From the NCBI RefSeq assembly GCF_036898095.1, contig NC_090745.1:78152130-78216129 (forward strand): DNA of 64,000 bases, written 5' to 3'. Made by a program: the position numbers and the translations under genes. Below the pieces are notes generated by a model that was not told the DNA's origin, did not search any database, and saw only the letters and a list, made by a program, of their open reading frames with translations. Each line of letters starts with the position of its first letter. Positions within the stretch are counted from its first letter, which is position 1. Below are positions 50,866 to 60,330 of the stretch, in pieces. Source of the DNA: Palaemon carinicauda. Its lineage: Eukaryota > Arthropoda > Malacostraca > Decapoda > Palaemonidae.

Positions 50866-51779
50866 TGTACCAGAGCATTACTGTATCTGTGGATTCTCAG
50901 AACGTGCCGTACTCCCCGGAGATATTTATTCCCGGTCGACTAGACCTAGAGACCTAAGATGTTACCGTTATACATCTTTTCAACTAACTATAAACTATGT
51001 TAGAGCTTCCTGCCCCCTACAGGGAAGAGTCCTACTAGACTCTGGAAAGTCTCGAAGAGTACATATATCTATGTATGAATACCAGGCAAGCTAATATAGT
51101 GGTCTCGCCCTATATTAAGTAAAGCATAGTTTGTATAGAACCACTGCGTCAATATATTGACCAGTCATCCGCACAATACTTGTATTGGACAAAGGTTTAT
51201 ATCCGCATAGGAAGAAACTAATAAAACCGCCCTCGTCCCTTTATGGGACGGAGTCCTCCCATTAGGGGACTTACATAAACCAATGCAACATAGCTTGCAA
51301 AACAGAACAATTCTATCAGAATTATCCCAGATAAGATACATAGAATTAAAATGCTCAATTATACCAATAAATTGACACAGGTGAAAGAGACGCAAGGTTC
51401 TCAAGAACAAGTTTATTGACAGATAATAAACAGACAGGTTAACAACAAATATATATATTTATATAAAAGAGGGTAACCCAAAACTTTAAGCATAAGTATG
51501 ATAGTAAACAGAACTTGTTTATCTGAAAGAAAAACCATTAAACACCACTTTAATGAGATACCAAGGTATCAAGTCATAAAAAAATCTGTATTACAAATCA
51601 ATCACATTAGCGTTAGAAACGCTTGGCACACATGTCTGAACTTATGCAAGGTTCACCTTTGAAGGAAGGAACAGTCTATATGGGCACTTGGTGCCCTCAT
51701 TTAGTTTGTAGTACAGTATGTACCTACACACTCACCCTGGACTTAATCGTCCCAATTAAGACCACTGTTCCTCGCAGAG
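50866..51779. other. DIRS-B 3' noncoding region
   Basis: No ORF of note between the recombinase stop and the ICR. It partly aligns with DIRS-A 39,420-40,328. Confidence 0.6.
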
Positions 51780-54548
51780 TTAAACAGTAGGGTTAACTAC
51801 ACGACCCACTGCTACCACAGATCTCTTAAGTTCCTCTACTTGCTTCGCATAGTGGCGAAAGAACACCCTGGAAGACTTCCAGCCCGTGTATGAACGGAGA
51901 TGTTCAAAATCCATACAATTAAAGAAATTTAGGGATGAGGCAACTTTCCTCGGATCGTGACCTGCGGGTGTACTGTCAGGATCCGCTCTGCGAATAAAAT
52001 ATGTCATTTTCGCTCTGAGTTGATTCAGAGATAAATTTGAGCCTGATGTTTCTCCCCTGAATAGTTGACTACCCTTGAAGTCTGAAGTTCTACGAAGATA
52101 GACCTTTAGGCATTCTACTGGACATAGAGATGCATCTTCTTTCAGAGGACAGATTCTCCAGGGACCCCACCTGTTGGTGGGTAACTCATTCTTGGCGAGA
52201 AACGTAGGATCCGGAAACAGGTTCAGCTCCCCCCCATCCAGGAACTGAACACGACCTGCCTCTCTCGAGAGGGCTACGATCTCACTAACCCTGGCCCCGG
52301 ACGCGAGTGCAAATAGGAAAATAACTTTTTGCGTCAAATCCTTTAACGCACATTCTTCATTGCTCAACAAGGAGGCGAAATGAAGAACTTTGTCTAAAGA
52401 CCATGAGATGGGCTTTGGAGGTGCTGAAGGTCTGAGCCTAGCGCAGGCTTTCGGAACTTTATTAAAGATCTCGTTACCAAGGTCGATCTGAAAGGCAAAT
52501 AAAATGGGTCTCATCAAAGCCGATTTACACACTGAAATCGTGTTAGCTGCCAATCCTTGGCCATGGAGATGGATGAAGAAAGATAAGCAGAAATCTGTTG
52601 AGATCTCCTGCGGATTCTTTGCCTTTACAAAGGCCACCCATTTTCTCCAAGATGACTCATATTGCCTTCTAGTCGATTTGCACTTGTATTCCTCTAGGAA
52701 GTCTATGCTGGCTTTCGAAATCCCGAAGCGCTTTCTCACCGCTAGGGCGAGAAAATCATGAGCTGCAGGGTCTGGGTTTTCTGTAATGAAGCGCAGACAG
52801 TCGACTTCTGGACTCGCTGGGTCAGAACTGGATGTGGTAGCGGCACGAACTTCATCTGTAGTTCCAACGCCAAGGGGAACCACATGCTGTTCGCCCACTT
52901 GTGGGCCACTATTGCCGCTACCCCCTTGAAGGATCTCAGTTTGTTGAGGACCCTCAACAGAAGGTTGTGAGGAGGGAACAGATAAATCCTGGACCATCTG
53001 TTCCAGTCGAGGGACATTGCGTCCACTGCTTCCGCTAAGGGGTCCTCGTACGGGGACACGTACAGGGGCAACTTCTTGTTGTCTTTCGTCGCAAAGAGGT
53101 CTATTTGCAGTTCTGGGACTTGATTCAGAATGAAGGAGAATGATCCTGCGTCTAAGGACCATTCCGACTCTATCGGTGTGAACCTGGATAGAGCGTCCGC
53201 TGTCACATTGCGGACTCCTTGAAGGTGAACTGCCGACAGGTACCACTTCTTCTTTTCCGCCAATCGGAAAATGGCTAACATCACTTGGTTGAGAGGTGGT
53301 GACCTCGACCCTTGTCGATTCAAGCATCTCACAACCACCTCGCTGTCTGTCACCAATCTTATGTGGATCGAGTGACGCGGGGAGACTTTCTTTAAGGTAA
53401 GGAGCACTGCCATAGCTTCTAGAAAGTTTATATGAAAGGTCCTGAATAGCTTGGACCAAGTCCCCTGGACTTTTTTCCGATGAGAGTGACCTCCCCATCC
53501 CTCCTTTGAGGCGTCTGAGTGAATCGTCAACGACGGGGGAGGTGGCTGAAGAAGAACAGACTTCTTTAGATGTCTGGCTTGGGACCAAGGTCTGAGAAGA
53601 GTACGTAGCCGAGGCGGCACTGGTCTTCTCAGGTCTCTTCGCGCGTTTGATGCATACCTTCTCCAAACTCCGGTTGCATCCTTTAGCTGTGCTCTTAGCA
53701 CTGGGTCTGTCACTGAAGCAAACTGGAGAGAGCCTAGTACCCTCTCCTGTTCGCGTCTTGATATCCTTTCGAAATCTAGAAGTCTCTTGACAGAGCCCGC
53801 TATCTCCTTCCTTTTCTTCATTGGGATGGAGAAACTGTGTGACAAAAGGTCCCAGTGGATTCCCAGCCACTGGAACTTTTGGGATGGAGAAAGTCGAGAC
53901 TTTTTCTTGTTGATCTTGAAGCCTAGGTACTCTAGGAACTGGATCACCTGACTGGAAGCTTGCAAGCATTCGGTCTCGGATGCTGCCCACACCAGCCAGT
54001 CGTCCAGGTAGGCTACTACCTGAATTCCCTTTAGGCGTAATTGTTTGAGAGCTGCGCTCGCAAGCTTCGTGAAAATCCTTGGGGGTATGTTTAGCCCGAA
54101 TGGCATGGCTCTGAAGGCGTACAGTTTTCGTTGTAGCCTGAACCCTAGGTAGGGGGAGAGTCGACGGCTGATTGGAATGTGCCAATAGGCGTCTGACAAG
54201 TCTATAGAGACTGAGTATGCCCTCTTGGGCAGTAAGGTCCTTATGTGTTGCAGTGTTAGCATCTTGAATTTGCAATTCACTATGAACTTGTTGAGTGGTG
54301 ACAAGTCCAGAATGACTCTGAGCTTTTCCGAGTCTTTCTTGGGAACACAAAACAGCCTCCCTTGGAATTTGATGGACTTCACCTTTCGGATCACATTTTT
54401 CTCCAACAGTTCTTGAACGTACTCCTCCAAAATGGGGGTGGAGTGTTGGAAAAACCGAAGGCATGGGGGTGGAGTGCTGTACCAGCTCCAACCCAGTCCA
54501 TTCTTGAGTAGGCTTTGGGCCCAGGGATCGAAGGTCCAGCGATCCCAA
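51780..54548 (-). CDS. DIRS-B tyrosine recombinase ORF
   Basis: A 922-codon open frame. Only its last ~320 residues carry a recognisable domain, a phage-integrase/XerD-type tyrosine recombinase. An N-terminal core-binding helix bundle (KSTRRQYESSWRKWVAF, near 625-641) comes first. Arg753 follows in SGARVSEIVAL, then His864 and Arg867 in GHDPRKVASS, and the nucleophile Tyr900 in FFRHYAKQVEE. It would insert the circular cDNA. Residues 1-602 lie out of frame across the RT/RNase H ORF, which ends at 52,742, and show no known domain. The recombinase may therefore be made by a -1 frameshift from the RT frame, or from a downstream start; the ATG at 54,548 is only the first possible start. Overlap of RT and recombinase frames is known for DIRS elements. 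Confidence 0.92.
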   Translation of the reverse strand: MGSLDLRSLGPKPTQEWTGLELVQHSTPMPSVFPTLHPHFGGVRSRTVGEKCDPKGEVHQIPREAVLCSQERLGKAQSHSGLVTTQQVHSELQIQDANTATHKDLTAQEGILSLYRLVRRLLAHSNQPSTLPLPRVQATTKTVRLQSHAIRAKHTPKDFHEACERSSQTITPKGNSGSSLPGRLAGVGSIRDRMLASFQSGDPVPRVPRLQDQQEKVSTFSIPKVPVAGNPLGPFVTQFLHPNEEKEGDSGLCQETSRFRKDIKTRTGEGTRLSPVCFSDRPSAKSTAKGCNRSLEKVCIKRAKRPEKTSAASATYSSQTLVPSQTSKEVCSSSATSPVVDDSLRRLKGGMGRSLSSEKSPGDLVQAIQDLSYKLSRSYGSAPYLKESLPASLDPHKIGDRQRGGCEMLESTRVEVTTSQPSDVSHFPIGGKEEVVPVGSSPSRSPQCDSGRSIQVHTDRVGMVLRRRIILLHSESSPRTANRPLCDERQQEVAPVRVPVRGPLSGSSGRNVPRLEQMVQDLSVPSSQPSVEGPQQTEILQGGSGNSGPQVGEQHVVPLGVGTTDEVRAATTSSSDPASPEVDCLRFITENPDPAAHDFLALAVRKRFGISKASIDFLEEYKCKSTRRQYESSWRKWVAFVKAKNPQEISTDFCLSFFIHLHGQGLAANTISVCKSALMRPILFAFQIDLGNEIFNKVPKACARLRPSAPPKPISWSLDKVLHFASLLSNEECALKDLTQKVIFLFALASGARVSEIVALSREAGRVQFLDGGELNLFPDPTFLAKNELPTNRWGPWRICPLKEDASLCPVECLKVYLRRTSDFKGSQLFRGETSGSNLSLNQLRAKMTYFIRRADPDSTPAGHDPRKVASSLNFFNCMDFEHLRSYTGWKSSRVFFRHYAKQVEELKRSVVAVGRVVNPTV

Positions 54549-54694
54549 AATTTCATCAGTCTCCCTCCTACCGGTATCATTTCACTTGGACTGCCGTCCT
54601 GAGGTCTTGCCTCCCTGACCACGACCACCTCTGAATCCCCTTCCCCTTGAGGGGCGCCTAGACGAGCCTCTGGCTGCTCCTCTAGGTTTTGCAC
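52742..54694 (-). CDS. DIRS-B reverse transcriptase / RNase H
   Basis: This 650-residue protein copies the element RNA to DNA and removes the RNA. RT blocks: FCVPKK at 115-120, ILDLSPLNKF at 128-137, SIDLSDAYWHI at 163-173 (catalytic Asp165), AMPFGL at 196-201 and AYLDDW at 228-233 (catalytic YLDD). RNase H: IHSDAS with Asp394, FLEAMAV with Glu426, VTDSE with Asp450 and NVTADALSR with Asp500, so all four acidic positions are kept. Residues 528-610 (IDLFATKDNKKLPLY and on) are a conserved DIRS extension of unknown role. The first ATG is 113 bases inside the gag ORF in another frame, so translation probably depends on frameshifting or reinitiation. Confidence 0.93.
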   Translation of the reverse strand: MQNLEEQPEARLGAPQGEGDSEVVVVREARPQDGSPSEMIPVGGRLMKFWDRWTFDPWAQSLLKNGLGWSWYSTPPPCLRFFQHSTPILEEYVQELLEKNVIRKVKSIKFQGRLFCVPKKDSEKLRVILDLSPLNKFIVNCKFKMLTLQHIRTLLPKRAYSVSIDLSDAYWHIPISRRLSPYLGFRLQRKLYAFRAMPFGLNIPPRIFTKLASAALKQLRLKGIQVVAYLDDWLVWAASETECLQASSQVIQFLEYLGFKINKKKSRLSPSQKFQWLGIHWDLLSHSFSIPMKKRKEIAGSVKRLLDFERISRREQERVLGSLQFASVTDPVLRAQLKDATGVWRRYASNARRDLRRPVPPRLRTLLRPWSQARHLKKSVLLQPPPPSLTIHSDASKEGWGGHSHRKKVQGTWSKLFRTFHINFLEAMAVLLTLKKVSPRHSIHIRLVTDSEVVVRCLNRQGSRSPPLNQVMLAIFRLAEKKKWYLSAVHLQGVRNVTADALSRFTPIESEWSLDAGSFSFILNQVPELQIDLFATKDNKKLPLYVSPYEDPLAEAVDAMSLDWNRWSRIYLFPPHNLLLRVLNKLRSFKGVAAIVAHKWANSMWFPLALELQMKFVPLPHPVLTQRVQKSTVCASLQKTQTLQLMIFSP

Positions 54695-56606
54695 GAAAGG
54701 AAGAAGACTGTCCTTCGAACGTTGGGGCGAATGTGGTTGACTGACCTGGCACCGCCTGGGGTACCCACTGAAAGGCAGTCGGGGTTTGTGCCACCATTTG
54801 GGGCACTGGAGGCAAAGGCAATTGCAGTTGCTGTTGCTGTCTATAAGGCTTGGCTGGCCGAGATGGTAGCCTAGTCTTCATATTCTTCCTCTTTGGTTGA
54901 GGACCCTCATCCGGGGAAGATTTTCTTTTGATAGCCAGGCCCCACTTCTGGAGAAGATTTCTATTCTCCACGGCGGCCTTATCAACAACCTCTTTGACCA
55001 CATCGGTAGGGAAAAGGTCTTTTCCCCAAATGTTGGAGGAGATTAACTTCCTTGGCTCGTGTCTCACCGAAGCCCCGGTGAACACGAACTCCCTGCAAGC
55101 TCTCCTTGCCTTGACGAAGTTATAAAGGTCCTTCGTCACTGTGGCTAAGTGAGACTTAGCCACTACCATGAACATTTCATGGACCTTGGGGTCACTTGCC
55201 ATCGTCTCGAGAGTAGTCTGATGAGACATTGAGGCAGCCAGTCTTTCTTTTGTCTCGAACTCTCTTCGTAAAAGAGATTCGGACAGCTTGGGGAGGTCCT
55301 CGCCGAATTGCCGTCCGGCAATATCAGCCTCCAACTTTCCCACTGAGAATGTTAGATGGACATCCTTCCAGTCTTTGTGGTCCATAGGTAGAGCCAGCGA
55401 CAAGGGTTTACACTCCTCCAGGGAGGGGCAAGGCTTGCCGGCCTCGACTGCCTTTAGGACAGCCGCAAACCCTTTCTGTAAAAAGGGGAAGGCTCTATCA
55501 GGAGAGGACACAAACGAAGGGAGCTTCTTGCTCAATGCAGCTACCTTCGAATTCGAGAAGCCCCTCTCTTTCATCGAGGATGAAAGTAGGGCTTGAGCCT
55601 TAGCGTGGTCCATAACAATGACCTCCTTCGGCTCTGTCTCCTCCCTTGAAGCTGGTTCTTTTCTCAGCCGGACATAGCAGTCCGGATATGATGCCTTGCT
55701 GGGCCAGAATTCTACCTCCTCTAGGGGAACTGAACCCAGCTTATCCGAAATGACGATCTTTCCAGTCGTCATCGGCATGTGCTCAGCATACCTCCATGGG
55801 TTAGCATCTGAGCATATGGGAAGGTCTTTCACATTGAGCCTTTTCCGGGGCCCATGTGATTCTGCCAGGGACTGCATGCGCAGTTCCATTGCAGCCGCCT
55901 TCTCCTGATTCTCCTTCTGCATTTGTTGGATCATTCCAACAATCGAAGAGAGGGCCTGTCCCAGTTCTACTGGGAGACCAGCCGATGTTGAGGGGATAGG
56001 CTCCGGCATCTGAACCGGAGCAGCCGACACCTCGTCGACCTCATCCTCTACGACATCCGGGGTTTGAACTTGATCCTGACCTTCTGCCAGGAGGTCTTCT
56101 TCCAAACGATCGTCCAGGTCAGACATCCTGTCACACAACTGGATGTCTTGCATCGCATCTGCGACTTCCTCGTCCACCTGGACTTGATCTTGAAGGATCT
56201 CCTCTTGAGGCTGGGGAATCACTGCCTCAGCTGATGCCTGGGGAAAAAGATACGCCCTCATCTTCTCACTTGGAAGATAAGGGCCAGAGGTGTTTTTCTT
56301 GAAGCCCCTTACCCAAGTACGAAGCTTTTCCCTAGCTATATCCCTTGATTCCGCCGTTCTAGGGGAATCAAAAGCCTCAGTAATCAGGTTAGTGCATACA
56401 GTACATACCTGAGGGTCCCAATACTGGAGATCATCCTTGGAGACAGCGCATGCTGCGTGTCTCCTACAACACTCATGTCCGCAGAGGTTCTTGCTGCGGA
56501 CATTGCAGAAAACATTTCCGCACTTCGGAGGGTCCTCCTGTAAAGAGAAGAAATTTCCATGAGTATCAAGCGAACTATGTATCACTGGATATGCATAGTA
56601 TAGCAT
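54582..56606 (-). CDS. DIRS-B Gag-like protein (probable main exon 54,582-56,537)
   Basis: A 674-codon frame. From about residue 29 a Cys/His cluster (CGNVFCNVRSKNLCGHECC, then Cys53, Cys68 and Cys71) suggests zinc binding. Acidic linkers and a short coiled-coil candidate (SSIVGMIQQMQKENQEKAAA) come next. The conserved core, KRLNVKDLPICSDANPWRYA to IKRKSS, follows. The C terminus is basic, Gln-rich then Arg/Gly-rich (RGSSRRPSRGRGFRGGRG), suited to RNA binding. The role as particle protein is inferred from position and composition. Residues 1-23 are probably intronic read-through. A pyrimidine tract with CAG falls just before Glu24 (56,537), and the conserved Cys cluster starts right after. 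The stop overlaps the RT ORF by 113 bases. Confidence 0.85.
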   Translation of the reverse strand: MLYYAYPVIHSSLDTHGNFFSLQEDPPKCGNVFCNVRSKNLCGHECCRRHAACAVSKDDLQYWDPQVCTVCTNLITEAFDSPRTAESRDIAREKLRTWVRGFKKNTSGPYLPSEKMRAYLFPQASAEAVIPQPQEEILQDQVQVDEEVADAMQDIQLCDRMSDLDDRLEEDLLAEGQDQVQTPDVVEDEVDEVSAAPVQMPEPIPSTSAGLPVELGQALSSIVGMIQQMQKENQEKAAAMELRMQSLAESHGPRKRLNVKDLPICSDANPWRYAEHMPMTTGKIVISDKLGSVPLEEVEFWPSKASYPDCYVRLRKEPASREETEPKEVIVMDHAKAQALLSSSMKERGFSNSKVAALSKKLPSFVSSPDRAFPFLQKGFAAVLKAVEAGKPCPSLEECKPLSLALPMDHKDWKDVHLTFSVGKLEADIAGRQFGEDLPKLSESLLRREFETKERLAASMSHQTTLETMASDPKVHEMFMVVAKSHLATVTKDLYNFVKARRACREFVFTGASVRHEPRKLISSNIWGKDLFPTDVVKEVVDKAAVENRNLLQKWGLAIKRKSSPDEGPQPKRKNMKTRLPSRPAKPYRQQQQLQLPLPPVPQMVAQTPTAFQWVPQAVPGQSTTFAPTFEGQSSSFRAKPRGAARGSSRRPSRGRGFRGGRGQGGKTSGRQSK

Positions 56607-58620
56607 AACAATTCATAATTGAAAGACACACACTTGTGTTTCCCTCACAACCCATTGTTGCAGCCTTCCGGATAATAAAATCAAAAATGGTTTATCTCTA
56701 CTAGAGTAACCAATGCAAGGTTTCCAGAGGAAACAGGTGGAGCTCACACCTAGGCAATGATTTTAAAAATCCTGGATAATAGACGGGGAAGAACTCTGCT
56801 TCCTGTCTGAGGGCAACAGCAAAGGGCTGTGTAAGAAAACACAATAGTATTAGAAGATACAGTGCTGTACCTAAACTTTTACTATAGTTTTCTTCTTACT
56901 GTATATGCTATACAGAAGAATACTAGTACAGTATAGGAGGATGTGTGCCGGCCTGCCTTTGCCGGCCGGCACACACCACAATTAGCTTTAAAGTATACTA
57001 CTTAACAGCTATAGGGCGGCAGCCCTCTGGTTCAAATGCCTGTGCCGGCGGCAGCAGCTGCCGGCCAGCAACAGCCAGTGTTGGCCGGCACTGATTGCCG
57101 GCCAGCAACTACACAAGGTAGTACCCAGCTGCCGGCCACACTCTTGGTGACCGGCAGACAAGGACTGACATAAGCCGGCCGGCAAAGGTACAAGACCGAT
57201 GCCAGCCGGCAGCAAAAGAACCAGAAGACTACCCCTGCCCGGCTGCCGGCCTCATAGGCCGGCAGCCGGCCTCATAGGCCGGCTGCCGGGACAGGTACAG
57301 CACTAGAAGAAAATAGAATGGATGCCGGGATAAGAGTGTACACAACCCCCCAAGCCCGGCAACCGAAAGAGTGCATATAAGGAAGGGGAGAAACTTAATT
57401 CAGGCTTCCTTGACCAATGCCGTCCGGCTCTGCCGGCAGGCATGGATGAGGGACCAAGAGAGGTCCGGGCAGCACTCGAAAACATAAGACCCTTGCCGTC
57501 CAGCGTCTCTGCCGGCCGGCAATGGGCTTAGTCAATCCATATCCCAACCTATACTAGGTCCAGAAGTAGAATGACATATGGTACAGTAATACCCCTGCCG
57601 GCCAGCTCTGCCGGCCGGCAAGGTACAGTACAGTAATGGCTAGGCCATTACGGAGATAGAGGGGGAAGGGACAAGAGGGTCCTGCCAACCTTGCTTTAGT
57701 GACAGATCACCCGCAGCCAAGAACTCTGTCTTAGCCTAAGGGAGATCTAAGGGAAAGTGCCAGCGCAGTAGTATAATACCTGCCAGCTTCCAGAGCACCA
57801 AAGCAAGGAAGGCGTTGCAACTCCCAAGGGAAGATTTATCCTCCCCGAGAACAGCAACAGGACTTAGTCTGGTCGATCACACAAGAAGGAATCATAACTA
57901 CAGAAACCTTCGACAGTGACCTAAGGGAGCTCAGCTCCCTTTGAAAGTGTTAGGTCAGCGAGGGAGACTCTGCCCCAAGCCAAACAACACGGACTCAGAC
58001 TAAAAACTCTGTTGTTCTGTCCCTCTTTGAACCAGACTCAGCAGGAACAGGAAGGTACAGTAACACCCTAGTATAGTTTTATCGAAAATAAATTCGGAAA
58101 AAACCACTTAGGGATAAGCCCAAGGCTTAAACAGAGGGAAAGGGATTGCATACCTTCTCCGAAGAAAAGAAAGCAACCGGGGAGTATGATAAAGTATACT
58201 AAGGCTCCATAAGCAATTAGCCTAGGCACCAAGAGAATCGATTACCTAATTCACCGAAACTCTCACGTATACAATCTTGGAAATATTCCACACAGTCTAA
58301 AATGTATAAAATAGCCTAAAGCTTCAATAAAATTTTAATTACACTCGGAAAAACCATAATCATGCATTAAGTACTAGGACCAAACGACTAGGCTACATGG
58401 CCTAGCGTAGGCCAGAATGGCGAATACTTCGCCAAATAATACTAAGCACGAAAGGAAATCCTATGTAAAGCTAAATAGCTAAATTTTATTAAGCAAAACA
58501 ACCAGGAATGTCACTCTGACTAACTAATTTATACCTAGCGAGTGACAGTGTCCAGGACACCTCTGGTAGGCTACGGCTCTTGTATCAAAGATTAATCCTA
58601 TTAATCACTCAAAATTTTAC
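56538..58620 (-). other. DIRS-B putative gag intron / leader
   Basis: The 2,083-base stretch lacks long ORFs, starts GTAAAA and ends in a pyrimidine-rich TTTCTTCTCTTTACAG on the minus strand. It contains the GCCGGC palindrome cluster. The corresponding region of DIRS-A ends the same way (TTTTCTTCTCTTTACAG at 35,141-35,157). Confidence 0.5.
56945..57625. repeat. Cluster of GCCGGC / GCCGGCCGGC palindromes
   Basis: At least fifteen GCCGGC-type sites fall in 680 bp, including GCCGGCCGGCA or its complement near 56,960, 57,175, 57,513 and 57,612. A longer stem region lies at about 57,240-57,288, where GCCGGCCTCATAGGCCGGC occurs twice. GC content is far above the surroundings. A similar but less dense patch occupies DIRS-A 34,170-34,730. 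Confidence 0.85.
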
Positions 58621-58692
58621 CAAGAGCCTACATTTATACATAACAGACACTATACTCAACTTATCCGAGGTCAACGAAGACGAAGAAGCCAT
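58621..58692 (-). CDS. DIRS-B putative gag exon 1 (24 codons)
   Basis: From the ATG at 58,692, 24 codons end in KLSIVSVMYKCRLL, directly followed by GTAAAA, an acceptable splice donor. The end is on a codon boundary, as is the acceptor (CAG at 56,540-56,538, then GAG GAC). Joining them would keep the gag frame. DIRS-A has the same 24-codon block at 33,027-33,098 with conserved residues (KLSI..YKC.LL). No transcript was examined, so this is a prediction. Confidence 0.5.
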
Positions 58693-58761
58693 GAAAAGCT
58701 GAATAAATCCAAGATTTGCGAGAAAAACAGGAAAAAACACCGAGTTGTTAAGCTACGCAAA

Positions 58762-59101
58762 AAGGAATACAGATGGCGCCAGGATTGGCGGCAGGCACGC
58801 ATACGAATCGGGGGATAGGGAAGCCTTGGGAGCGGCTCCCCTTTTTCTTTCCCGAATTCGTATCTCGTCAATCTCCCTCCTACGAGACGAATCTCTATTC
58901 AGGTCGTAGATTGCCATGTGACGTGTCTAGAATACGTCCTCTGATATGTCGCGATATCCCTTTCACGAGGGATACTCGCTCCAGGAGTTAGAATTCTGGT
59001 ACCTTAAGGTAAATTCTCTGGGAATATCGCCGTAGTTGTAATATACCCTAGGAAGCTACCCTATAGGAACTTCCATCAGGACGACATGGCTTGAGCCCAA
59101 A

Positions 59102-59103
<2 letters not shown>
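58762..59103. repeat. DIRS-B inverted terminal repeat (5' end of the element)
   Basis: Inverse of 50,364-50,692. Ends on the plus strand with GGCTTGAGCCCAAAAA and passes straight into (TA)n. Confidence 0.92.
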
Positions 59104-59750
<647 letters not shown>

Positions 59751-59754
59751 TATA

Positions 59755-60330
59755 TTTCTACCTCATACTAGGGATTCTACCCTAGCCCCATCAAATGAAA
59801 GTCCAGGTCGCTTCCAACCATCGCACCAGAGGCTCGAAAGAAGCCGGAACACAAGTGCAGTTCAGGATTTACTTGGCGGGAAATAAGTCTCTTACCAACG
59901 AGTTTTCCCCGACTTCCCGGCCCACCAGGTGATAGTTGATAGCATTTAATTCGAATTACCCCTAATGTGTCAATATGGATGAAAATCAACACAATATCGT
60001 GCTCAAATCGAAATAAATTTCTACCTCATACTTGAGATTGAACCCTAGACCCTTCAAATGAAAGGCCAGGTTGCTTCCAACCATGCCACCAAAAGCTCAA
60101 AATAAGTCGGAACCTAGCTACTAACTGTAGTTCAGGATTTACCTGGCGAGATATCAGTCTCTTAAAAGCGCGTTTTCCCTGACTCCCTGGCCCACCAAGT
60201 GACACAATTGATAGCGTTTAATTCGAATTAATCCTAATGAGTCAATATGGATGAAAATCAATACTATCGTGCTCAAATAAAGATAAATTTCTACTTCATA
60301 ATTGGGATCGAACCCTAGCCCCTATGGTGT
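59755..60330 (-). mobile_element. Tandem tRNA-like SINE array, two full units and a partial third
   Basis: Units begin (plus strand) with TTTCTACCTCATA or a variant at 59,755, 60,018 and 60,288, spacings 263 and 270. On the minus strand each head reads as a tRNA-like promoter: GGTGGCATGGTTGGAAGC (A-box-like), then about 35 bases later GGGTTCGATCCC in the third unit (a perfect B box GGTTCGANNCC; slightly changed in the others). The body contains TTCAGGATTTACCTGGCGAG and ends in an ATTCGAATTA-containing part. Head-to-tail tandem arrangement is unusual for SINEs. Confidence 0.65.

Noticed and set aside
52600..52800. A canonical -1 slippery heptamer near the end of the DIRS-B RT frame
   Set aside because: The best candidate (CAGAAAACCC) does not fit the X-XXY-YYZ pattern in the RT frame, so no frameshift site is claimed.
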